Below are positions 1-5,351 of a stretch of DNA of 5,476 nt, in pieces. A program made the position numbers and the translations under genes. Source of the DNA: Melioribacteraceae bacterium (GTDB taxonomy: Bacteria; Bacteroidota; Ignavibacteria; Ignavibacteriales; Melioribacteraceae); contig JALWEC010000043.1 of NCBI GenBank assembly GCA_027036655.1, positions 1-5,476 of the forward strand, read 5' to 3'. Under the pieces are notes generated by a model. That model ran no database searches and had not been told where the DNA came from. It saw only the letters and a list, made by a program, of their open reading frames with translations. Each line of letters starts with the position of its first letter. Within the stretch, counting starts at the first letter, position 1.

Positions 1-1622
1 CCGTGATAGTAGGCGATAACGTTACCGCAACAAATCTTTATTTAAGAACGGCTGTAATCGAAAGAAGAATTCATTTCAGCTCTCCTCCCGGAACTAACGG
101 TGAAAAAGATTTTAACGATGTTATGAGGAAGTTACTCCCAAATGCAACGGGACAAGCATTAACAAATCTTACTCCCGGGGATACGCTTAATTTTAGTTTT
201 TCCGCAGATATTCAGCATAGTTGGAACGTAAGCGATTTAGCCGCCGTAGCTTGGATTCAGAGCGACGACACAAAAGAAATCCTTCAGTCCAATATCAATA
301 TCCCAACCTACGTTATTCAATCGAATCGGAGCAGAGCCGAAATTATTTCCGGCGCAAGCGTAATTAATACGGATTACGTTTTATACAACAATAACAGCGA
401 CACAATCGCCGTTCATTTAACGCCTGAGGTTACTCTTTCCGATGGCTGGAGTTTTGATTTGTATTATGAGGGAAATCCCACGGATGAAATAAACGCTTTG
501 GTTTTGCCGGGCGATACTCTTTCCTTCGGTTCTCAAATTACAACCGATACTTCGGGAAGCGCCGCCGTCGGATTGTATGCGCAGAATCTCAGAGACGCTT
601 ATCAGTATGGTTTTACTTCCACCTACTTTGGATTTATTCCCAAGGGGAAAGTACTGCTTATAGACGCAGACGGCGCAAATTATGAATCTTACTACGAAAC
701 CGCGCTTGATTCAGCTAAGGTTGAATATACGTTTTTAGACAGAGCTTACTTGAGCGCGCTTGGAAACGATTTGCTGACAAGAGGTTTCGAAGCCGTTTAT
801 TGGAACGCAGGCTGGGGCTTTCCCGCATTCGTTCAAGCCGATTTGGATTTCTTAACGCAATTCCTTGATAACGGCGGACGCTTGTTCATAGGCGGACAGG
901 ATATCGGCTGGGACGTTTTTGATTCGGACGGAAGCAGTAATTTTCAGGCTGCAAAAGATTTTTATCACAACTATCTCGGCGCGACTTACATTCAAGATAA
1001 TTCCGGGATTCACGTTCTAACCGGTGTTGACGGCGATCCGATAACAGACGGATTGGCGTTTAATTTACGCGCCGTTTATTCATACTATCCTGAAGTAATA
1101 AGGCCCAACGGCACGGGAGCAAGTACAATTTTGAAGTATTCCAATTCAACCCAAATAGGAGCCGTTAAAAATGAAGGGGAGAATTTCAAAACCGTTTATA
1201 TGGGTTTCGGACTTGAGCAGGTAGGAACTGAAACCGCGCGTTTGCAGCTTGTTAAAAACTCCCTTATTTGGTTTGGCGTTTTGCAGCCGAATTCCGTTTC
1301 CGATGAAACCTCGACGCCGAAAACTTTTGCGCTGGAGCAGAATTATCCGAATCCGTTTAATCCTACAACGACAATAAACTATTCAATACCTTCTGTCCGC
1401 CATTGGCGGATTGCGACGATGCGGCAATCTCATGAATTAACTGTACACCTTACAGTTTTTGATATCCTCGGACGTGAAGTTGCCACGCTTGTAAACAGTA
1501 AACAAGCGCCGGGAACTTACTCGGTACGATTTGATGCAAGCAAACTCGGCAGCGGAGTATATTTTTACACTTTACGAGCCGGAGATTTTACCATTACAAA
1601 AAAGATGACGTTGATTAAATAA
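1..1622 (+). CDS. Secreted Omp28-like / amidotransferase-fold protein with T9SS sorting domain (5' truncated)
   Basis: The frame is open to the window edge, with the first whole codon at base 3 (GTG), so the real start and signal peptide lie upstream. About 540 residues are visible. Residues 1-105 (LRTAVIERRIHF, GTNGEKDFNDVMRKLLP, LAAVAWIQSDDTKE) resemble the C-terminal part of Omp28-related proteins, which often carry a CxxC thioredoxin-like domain further upstream; that part is not visible here. Residues 106-210 look like a beta-rich linker. Residues 214-425 (KGKVLLIDADG, GFEAVYWNAGWGF, FLDNGGRLFIGGQDIGWD) look like a Rossmann-type glutamine amidotransferase/ThuA-like fold. The visible protein has no Cys, and GGQDIG (297-302) stands where a nucleophile elbow would be, so amidotransferase chemistry is unlikely. 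Residues 442-539 are a type A T9SS sorting domain, which directs export across the outer membrane and surface attachment or release. The sorting domain carries an in-frame repeat insertion (residues 465-478). The gene is 130 bases upstream of the next. The sorting domain is near certain; the Omp28 assignment is moderately sure and the substrate is unknown. Confidence 0.85.
   Translation, partial: VIVGDNVTATNLYLRTAVIERRIHFSSPPGTNGEKDFNDVMRKLLPNATGQALTNLTPGDTLNFSFSADIQHSWNVSDLAAVAWIQSDDTKEILQSNINIPTYVIQSNRSRAEIISGASVINTDYVLYNNNSDTIAVHLTPEVTLSDGWSFDLYYEGNPTDEINALVLPGDTLSFGSQITTDTSGSAAVGLYAQNLRDAYQYGFTSTYFGFIPKGKVLLIDADGANYESYYETALDSAKVEYTFLDRAYLSALGNDLLTRGFEAVYWNAGWGFPAFVQADLDFLTQFLDNGGRLFIGGQDIGWDVFDSDGSSNFQAAKDFYHNYLGATYIQDNSGIHVLTGVDGDPITDGLAFNLRAVYSYYPEVIRPNGTGASTILKYSNSTQIGAVKNEGENFKTVYMGFGLEQVGTETARLQLVKNSLIWFGVLQPNSVSDETSTPKTFALEQNYPNPFNPTTTINYSIPSVRHWRIATMRQSHELTVHLTVFDILGREVATLVNSKQAPGTYSVRFDASKLGSGVYFYTLRAGDFTITKKMTLIK
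1395..1433 (-). repeat. Short palindromic repeat inserted in frame within the sorting domain coding sequence
   Basis: TCCGCCA (1396-1402) and TGGCGGA (1404-1410) form a perfect 7-bp inverted repeat with a 1-base centre. It is followed by ATTGC (1410-1414) paired with GCAAT (1424-1428). Read on the minus strand, 1395-1416 matches 5298-5319 at 19 of 22 positions, and the only differences are the three bases at the palindrome centre. TGAGATTGC (minus strand of 1424-1432) also matches 5273-5281. This copy is therefore a shortened relative of the right arm of the intergenic element at 5168-5340. It is translated as residues 465-477 (VRHWRIATMRQSH) without breaking the frame, between the NYSIP strand and the LTVFDILGRE strand of the sorting domain. 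Confidence 0.75.
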
Positions 1623-1628
1623 GTTGTC

Positions 1629-1730
1629 AGTAATCAGTTATGAGTAATCAGTAATGAGTGATGAGTTTTATAGTGGAGAGGCATTAATTATTTGCTGTTA
1701 CTCATAACTGATCACGTATTACTCATTACT
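1629..1730. repeat. Two inverted arrays of a 7-bp repeat (AGTAATG-like)
   Basis: The left array runs in perfect 7-base register: AGTAATC (1629), AGTTATG (1636), AGTAATC (1643), AGTAATG (1650), AGTGATG (1657), AGTTTTA (1664). The right array reads in the opposite orientation, with units CATAACT (1703), GATCACG (1710), TATTACT (1717) and CATTACT (1724). The two arrays share a perfect 15-bp inverted repeat (1633-1647 with 1698-1712). A second 9-bp inverted pair (1666-1674 with 1728-1736) crosses the first, so both cannot form in one simple hairpin. The arrays fill nearly all of the 130-base gap between two genes. Their function is unknown. No U-tract follows a stem, so I do not call a terminator. 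Confidence 0.7.
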
Positions 1731-1739
1731 ATAAAAAAC

Positions 1740-1744
1740 GGGAG
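1740..1744 (+). promoter_or_regulatory. Ribosome binding site deciding the GTG start at 1753
   Basis: GGGAG lies 8 bases before a GTG codon. The encoded sequence begins at once with a signal peptide (MKQILIILFLF), so the GTG at 1753 is the best start even though it is not ATG. Confidence 0.7.
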
Positions 1745-1752
1745 ATTAAATT

Positions 1753-2514
1753 GTGAAACAAATATTAATTATTTTATTTCTCTTTTTAACGGTAACTCTT
1801 AAAGCTCAGAGTTTTACCGTAGTCGCAGATACTACTGTCGCGAACGATTCATTGAATTCCGAGATGATATTCAATCTTACCGTAACAAATATCAGTAACG
1901 GCGATTTAACATTTTATGTGAAGCGTACTGTTAACGCTCTTCCTGCCGATTGGACGTCGTCATTGTGCTTCAGTTTCTGTTTCTCGCCGACTTTGGACAG
2001 CATTGCCACAACGTCTGATTTCGGCGCGCGCGCTTTATCTCCCGGGGAATCGCGGGAACTTTCGCTACATGTTTTTCCTCATACAAATTACGGCGCAGGA
2101 AATGTAACGCTAAGATTCGGTGACGCTTTTAATTTTGCAGATTCATCCGTGATTAATTTTACGGCTAACGCAAATCCTACAGGCGTTGAGGAAAATACGG
2201 GAGCGCCAACCGGATTCAAGTTGTTTCAGAACTATCCTAATCCGTTATCATTAAAAGGAAACGCGCGGGAAAGCGCCGTTACAACCATTCGATATAAAAT
2301 TGCATCCGTCGGGAAAAATTCCGTATCGGAAAATGTTAAACTGACGCTTTACAATATTCTCGGTGAAAAAGTTAAAACGCTGGTTGATAAAACTTTGCAG
2401 CCGGGCGTTTACGATGTTAAGCTCGAAGCGGGTGATTTACCCGCCGGAATTTATTTCTACAGGTTAACCTCAGGAAGATTTTCCGCTACAAAAAAAATGA
2501 TTCTGATTAGATAA
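1753..2514 (+). CDS. Small T9SS-exported beta-sandwich protein with a CxxxC pair
   Basis: The protein has 253 residues. Residues 1-19 are a signal peptide (hydrophobic ILIILFLFLTVTL, then KAQ before S20). Residues 20-145 look like an Ig-like beta-sandwich: strands such as MIFNLTVTNISNGDLTFYVKR, the segment LPADWTSSLCFSFC, then ALSPGESRELSLHVFPH and GAGNVTLRFGD. I recall this pattern (a 'W..s.C...C' segment, then a 'pGes.e..lhv' segment) in unnamed Bacteroidota secreted proteins, but cannot give a named family. Its only cysteines are C72 and C76. Residues 154-253 are a T9SS type A sorting domain (FKLFQNYPNP, LTLYNILGEKVKTLVD, LPAGIYFYRLTSG, KKMILIR). Where relatives read NPFNP-TTTI, this protein has about 9 extra residues (165-176). 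It is the first gene of a tight unit: the next start is 15 bases downstream of its stop. Its function is unknown. With a thiol-redox gene next door, the Cys pair may be a structural or regulatory disulfide (inference). Confidence 0.85.
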   Translation: MKQILIILFLFLTVTLKAQSFTVVADTTVANDSLNSEMIFNLTVTNISNGDLTFYVKRTVNALPADWTSSLCFSFCFSPTLDSIATTSDFGARALSPGESRELSLHVFPHTNYGAGNVTLRFGDAFNFADSSVINFTANANPTGVEENTGAPTGFKLFQNYPNPLSLKGNARESAVTTIRYKIASVGKNSVSENVKLTLYNILGEKVKTLVDKTLQPGVYDVKLEAGDLPAGIYFYRLTSGRFSATKKMILIR

Positions 2515-2519
2515 ATTTT

Positions 2520-2524
2520 GGGAG
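2520..2524 (+). promoter_or_regulatory. Ribosome binding site deciding the ATG start at 2530
   Basis: GGGAG lies 5 bases before ATG (2530-2532). An in-frame TTG at 2518 would place this site inside the coding sequence and add MGDV ahead of an otherwise ordinary signal peptide. The ATG at 2530 is therefore preferred. Confidence 0.75.
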
Positions 2525-2529
2525 ATGTT

Positions 2530-3021
2530 ATGAAACTCTTTTTATCAATGCTGATTTTTGCGTTTGTTCTGAGCGCTCAGACAAAAAATCTCTCCAAAGC
2601 TCCCGATTTCGAGTTGGACGATATAAACGGTAATACTTACGAGTTGTCGGATTTTCTAGGCGAAGGTCCGGTGCTTATTTCGTTCTGGGCTACTTGGTGC
2701 AAGCCCTGTATGGAAGATATGCCGCATTACAACGCAATTTTTGAGAAATACCAAAAACGTAATCTCAAAATGATTGCAATCTCGGAAGATACGGAAAGAA
2801 GTCTTGCAAAGGTTGTTCCTTACATACGTTCGCACGATTATAAATTTACGGTTTTGCTCGATCCCGAAAATGAAGCGGCGCGCGATTATTACGTTCAGGT
2901 TGTTCCTCATACGATTATTTTAAATAAGAAAGGTGAAATCGTTTACAGTCATTCCGGATACAAAAAAGGGGACGAGATTAAAGTCGAGAATATCATAAAA
3001 AAATTATTGGACGCTAAATGA
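2530..3021 (+). CDS. TlpA/ResA-like periplasmic thioredoxin-fold protein
   Basis: From the ATG at 2530 the protein has 163 residues. Residues 1-17 are a signal peptide (KLFLSMLIFAFVLSAQ). There is no Cys at the cleavage site, so it is not a lipoprotein. The mature part is a redoxin/TlpA fold: KAPDFELDDINGNTYELSDF (23-42), a core strand with the active site FWATWCKPC (C57 and C60), and VVPHT with the cis-proline P126 that faces the active site. LLDPENEAARDYYVQ precedes the cis-Pro, as is usual in TlpA-like proteins. C57 and C60 are its only cysteines. Family members exchange disulfides outside the cytoplasm, often reducing apocytochrome c or other exported partners. No cytochrome gene is visible here, so the partner may be a neighbour's product. 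The gene is 15 bases downstream of the preceding gene and overlaps the next by 4 bases, so all three are probably co-transcribed. Confidence 0.92.
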   Translation: MKLFLSMLIFAFVLSAQTKNLSKAPDFELDDINGNTYELSDFLGEGPVLISFWATWCKPCMEDMPHYNAIFEKYQKRNLKMIAISEDTERSLAKVVPYIRSHDYKFTVLLDPENEAARDYYVQVVPHTIILNKKGEIVYSHSGYKKGDEIKVENIIKKLLDAK

Positions 3022-4556
3022 ACAACAGATTAATTTTTTTCTTTTTGATTCTGCTTCTCACCTCGGGCGGCGCAAATGTAGTTACGGCTCAGAATATCAA
3101 GCTTCCCGAAGGACTGTCGTTGTCGAATCAGACTAAATATTCATACGATGTTGATTTGGACAGGGAAATCTTTGAAAATTGGTTCAATGCCGATTACCGC
3201 TACGGAATTTTTAGAAGCGGAATCCGGTTTGATGTTTTTCAGCCGAACGATCCCAATCCGGCAATAAGCAGAGGGAAAGAACACTATTCCGGCGTTGATT
3301 TTCTCTACTTTAAAGTTAATATGGGGAAGAAGAAAAAAGGATTCAATTTTACGATTGGAAATTTCTACTCCACATTTGGAAGAGGATTGTTAATAAAGAT
3401 TTATGAGGACAGACATATACGCATTGACAACAACCTGCTCGGAGCTAAATTTTACGGAAGGTACGGCAACTTAAGTTTAACGGCTTTTACCGGTATGGCG
3501 GAAAATTCACTCGCAGTCAGAAAAGATATACTCCACGCAGCCGATTTGGAATACCGTATGTTCAGAAAAGTTAGGCTTGGTTTTAGCATTGCTTCAAACA
3601 CTCCTTATGTTGCGTCTGCGGCTCGAACTTCGCTGCTTTCTCTCCGTTCACAAATCAGATTTTGGAACTTTGATTTCTACGGAGAGTATGCCGTCAAACA
3701 AAATAACGATGTCAGGAGAGATATTTTCAACAACTCCGAAAAATTTATCGGTAAAGGAGTTTACGGGAATCTCAATTTTTATTACGGAAAATTTTCTCTA
3801 TCTGCCGAGTTGAAATATTACGACAATTTTAAATTTACAAGTTATGACCAAACTGTTGTTTACAATACTCCTCCTTCCGTTACGCAGGACTATTCATATA
3901 TTCTGCTCAACAGACATCCGCACGCGCTGAATCAGAACAACGAGCAAGGTTATCAGTTTGCTCTCAATTATATCCTCAGCGACAAAATTTCCTTGAAAGG
4001 GAATTACGGAATGACAAAATCGTTAGGAGTAAACTCCTATTTTAAACGAATCAAACATTCCCTTTTGCCGTCAAGCGTTATGTTCAATGAGGCATATATT
4101 CAGCTGAGAAGAGATGGGAAGAACTATCTCGGGAGTCTTGCTTTCGGCTATTCTAAGGAGATGGAAACTTCAACAACAAACCTTACTCCGATAGTTGAAC
4201 TTAAATATTATCTCGATAAAATTAATACAATCCGCGCCATTGTTGAGCATCAGCAGGTAAGAGTATTATCCACAAATGAAAAATATTACGACGATGCGGT
4301 AACGCTTGAATGGCTCAGATCTCCAAACTTGACACTTTCGCTTGTTGGAGAAGTTCAGACGAAGGAGCCGGTAAAGTCACATCTGGTGAGAAAATTCTGG
4401 GGCTTTTTCAGAATCGGTTACAATTTATGGGACAACTCGGAGGTTTCGCTTCTTGTCGGAACGCGACAAGCCGGAAATATCTGTATCGGCGGAGTTTGCC
4501 GCTACGAACCGGAATTCAGCGGAGTAGAACTAAAATTTATGACAAGAATTTTTTAA
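3018..4556 (+). CDS. Predicted outer-membrane beta-barrel, DUF6029-like
   Basis: The protein has 512 residues. Residues 1-25 are a signal peptide (LIFFFLILLLTSGG ... VTAQ). The mature protein is rich in short amphipathic strands with alternating aromatic and polar residues, such as NLSLTAFTGMAE, FDFYGEYAVKQ, LNFYYGKFSLSAELKYYD, SLAFGYSKEME and LTLSLVGEVQTKE. It ends in a strand with a terminal phenylalanine (LKFMTRIF), typical of outer-membrane barrels. The segment GNFYSTFGRGLLIKIYEDRHI followed by IDNNLLGAKFYG resembles DUF6029, an uncharacterised Bacteroidota family (recognised from memory). Its only cysteines are C489 and C494 (CIGGVC), near the C-terminus between the last strands. The start ATG overlaps the stop of the thioredoxin gene (ATGA), with only a weak GGA 6 bases upstream, which suggests translational coupling. 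The role is unknown; a barrel whose Cys pair is serviced by the adjacent thioredoxin is a hypothesis. Confidence 0.85.
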   Translation: MNNRLIFFFLILLLTSGGANVVTAQNIKLPEGLSLSNQTKYSYDVDLDREIFENWFNADYRYGIFRSGIRFDVFQPNDPNPAISRGKEHYSGVDFLYFKVNMGKKKKGFNFTIGNFYSTFGRGLLIKIYEDRHIRIDNNLLGAKFYGRYGNLSLTAFTGMAENSLAVRKDILHAADLEYRMFRKVRLGFSIASNTPYVASAARTSLLSLRSQIRFWNFDFYGEYAVKQNNDVRRDIFNNSEKFIGKGVYGNLNFYYGKFSLSAELKYYDNFKFTSYDQTVVYNTPPSVTQDYSYILLNRHPHALNQNNEQGYQFALNYILSDKISLKGNYGMTKSLGVNSYFKRIKHSLLPSSVMFNEAYIQLRRDGKNYLGSLAFGYSKEMETSTTNLTPIVELKYYLDKINTIRAIVEHQQVRVLSTNEKYYDDAVTLEWLRSPNLTLSLVGEVQTKEPVKSHLVRKFWGFFRIGYNLWDNSEVSLLVGTRQAGNICIGGVCRYEPEFSGVELKFMTRIF

Positions 4557-4650
4557 TCCGTCAAAGCGGAAGATGTAAAGAGGTAAATGATAGACACGTG
4601 TTAGAAAACGAAAGCTTGGAAATCTATTTGTTCAATTACTCGAAAAATAG

Positions 4651-4701
4651 AACACAGATAACACGGATTTTTTATGATTTTCGCGGATTTAGAAAAATCT
4701 A
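4651..4701. repeat. Short AT-rich dispersed-type repeat with internal CGGATTT direct repeats
   Basis: In the gap between two convergent genes, AACACAGATAACACGGATTT is followed by TTTATGATTTTCGCGGATTT and then AGAAAAATCT. CGGATTT occurs at 4664-4670 and again at 4684-4690, exactly 20 bases apart. I recall similar 'CACGGATTTTTATGATTTTCGCGGATT' strings as dispersed intergenic repeats in environmental bacterial genomes, but no second full copy is in this window. The flanks AGAT and ATCT are complementary. No clear terminator hairpin is visible in 4557-4749, although two convergent genes end there. Confidence 0.45.
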
Positions 4702-4749
4702 AACTCATAAACGACTAAACAATTTGTCCGCATTGAAGAACTACGCTTC

Positions 4750-5055
4750 TTAGCTTGCTTTTGCTTCTTTCTTTGAACCGGAAGACTTTGTTTCTGATTT
4801 CTCCGTTTTGGCTGCCGGAGCGGTTTTTTCAGATTCGGCTTTGTTAGCAGATTTACTTGTTGCACTCGAATGACTTTTTTTATAATCGGTTTCGTAAAAT
4901 CCCGAACCTTTAAAAATTATTCCCGCTCCGCTTCCTATAACCCGTTTAACTTTTCCGCCGCATTTAGGGCAAGTCTCAAGATGTGGATCGGTCATTTTTT
5001 GGAAAGCGTCAAATCTGTATCCGCATTCTAAACATTTGTATTCGTATGTAGGCAT
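4750..5055 (-). CDS. FmdB-family zinc-ribbon protein
   Basis: The protein has 101 residues and starts with the family-typical MPTYEYKCLECGYRFD. Two CxxC knuckles, C8/C11 and C29/C32 (TCPKCGG), form the zinc ribbon. VKRVIGSGAGIIFKGSGFYETDY (37-59) is the conserved extension that closes the FmdB core. Residues 60-101 are a low-complexity tail rich in Ser, Lys, Ala, Glu and Thr (KSANKAESEKTAPAAKTEKS and similar), probably disordered; tails of this kind are common and variable in the family. FmdB was named from a putative regulator of a methylotroph amide/urea operon, but the general role is not established, so this is best described as a cytoplasmic zinc-binding protein of unknown function. GGAG (minus strand of 5064-5067) lies 8 bases before the ATG. 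The gene is monocistronic here and convergent with the upstream operon. Confidence 0.95.
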   Translation of the reverse strand: MPTYEYKCLECGYRFDAFQKMTDPHLETCPKCGGKVKRVIGSGAGIIFKGSGFYETDYKKSHSSATSKSANKAESEKTAPAAKTEKSETKSSGSKKEAKAS

Positions 5056-5085
5056 CGTATCAACTCCAATTTTTTACTCTCGAAA

Positions 5086-5113
5086 AATATATATTTTCTA
5101 AGACTTTTCACAA
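5086..5113 (-). promoter_or_regulatory. Candidate housekeeping-type promoter for the FmdB-family gene
   Basis: On the minus strand, TTGTGA (5113-5108) and TATATT (5091-5086) are separated by 16 bases and lie 30 bases or more upstream of the ATG at 5055. The -10 box matches TATAAT at 5 of 6 positions; the -35 box is weaker (4 of 6). The region is AT-rich, so chance matches are easy. Bacteroidota can use other promoter consensus sequences, so this call is tentative. Confidence 0.3.
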
Positions 5114-5167
5114 TCCCGGATTTTTTATCTGTTTAAATTATGATTATAGAACATAAAAACATAAATA

Positions 5168-5340
5168 ACACACTGTCATTGCGAGCGACCGTAGGAAGCG
5201 TGGCAATCTCACCGGTATTCAACCTCAGCCGTTAAACCTTTATTGAATTTTCGGAATTAGTGTGTTTGTTAGTGAGATTGCTTCGTCTCTCCGTTCCTCG
5301 CAATCCGCCCGAGGCGGACGAGACGGTGTTGTTGTGATTG
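5168..5340. mobile_element. MITE-like non-coding element with terminal inverted repeats and 11-bp flanking direct repeat
   Basis: The left arm (5168-5212) contains GTCATTGCGAG, then CGACCGTAGGAAGCG, then TGGCAATCTCAC. The right arm (5272-5340), read on the minus strand, gives GTGAGATTGC's complement followed by ATTGCGAGGAACGG-type sequence in matching order, so the two are imperfect inverted repeats of about 35-45 bp. Outside them, ACACTGTC on the left pairs with ACACCGTC on the minus strand of the right end. The middle (about 5213-5271) is unrelated AT-rich sequence with no gene. AAACATAAATA occurs exactly at 5157-5167 and 5341-5351, immediately flanking the element, as expected of a target-site duplication. 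No transposase is present, so any movement would need a factor supplied from elsewhere. The arm sequence 'GTCATTGCGAGCGA...GGCAATCTC' is a repeat type I have seen in many environmental genomes. Confidence 0.65.
5304..5318. repeat. Mini-palindrome TCCGCC-CGA-GGCGGA nested in the right arm
   Basis: Six-bp arms surround a 3-base centre. Compared with the left arm, this palindrome plus a few bases (about 5304-5321) is extra sequence placed between GCAAT and GACGGTG. The same palindrome, with a different centre, sits at the same junction in the coding copy at 1396-1410. Confidence 0.7.
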
Positions 5341-5351
5341 AAACATAAATA

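Larger units (their letters stand above)
5157..5351. repeat. Flanking 11-bp direct repeats (5157-5167 and 5341-5351)
   Basis: AAACATAAATA occurs once on each side of the MITE-like element with no mismatch. The next bases are AC on the left and CC on the right, so the identity is essentially limited to 11 bp. The local sequence is AT-rich, which raises the chance of coincidence, but the exact placement against both arms favours a target-site duplication. Confidence 0.55.

Noticed and set aside
1692..1735. Promoter for the operon (TTGCTG with TATAAA or a Bacteroidota TAnnTTTG box)
   Set aside because: The spacings do not fit for the first pair, and ATTATTTG near 1687-1694 lacks the TA of the Bacteroidota -7 box. 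The region is a simple repeat, so chance matches are likely.
2518..2529. In-frame TTG start four codons upstream of the thioredoxin ATG
   Set aside because: The GGGAG ribosome binding site (2520-2524) would lie inside the coding sequence, and the ATG at 2530 gives a normal signal peptide start.
2656..2910. Minus-strand open frame of 84 codons inside the thioredoxin gene
   Set aside because: It lies wholly opposite a gene with intact active-site and cis-Pro motifs, and its product has no recognisable domain.
3577..3813. Plus-strand open frame of 78 codons in another frame of the barrel gene
   Set aside because: It is an out-of-frame shadow of a continuous 512-codon gene, with no ribosome binding site or domain.
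4310..4702. Plus-strand open frame of 130 codons overlapping the 3' end of the barrel gene
   Set aside because: Most of it is out of frame with the barrel gene and the rest runs through the repeat at 4651-4701. The composition is not protein-like and no ribosome binding site is seen.
4736..4751. AAGAA/TTCTT hairpin at the end of the FmdB-family gene as a terminator
   Set aside because: The stem is only five A/T-rich pairs, overlaps the stop codon and has no U-tract.
5175..5325. CRISPR array or structured RNA
   Set aside because: The repeats are inverted rather than evenly spaced direct units, and no cas gene or conserved RNA motif is visible. A MITE-like element fits better.
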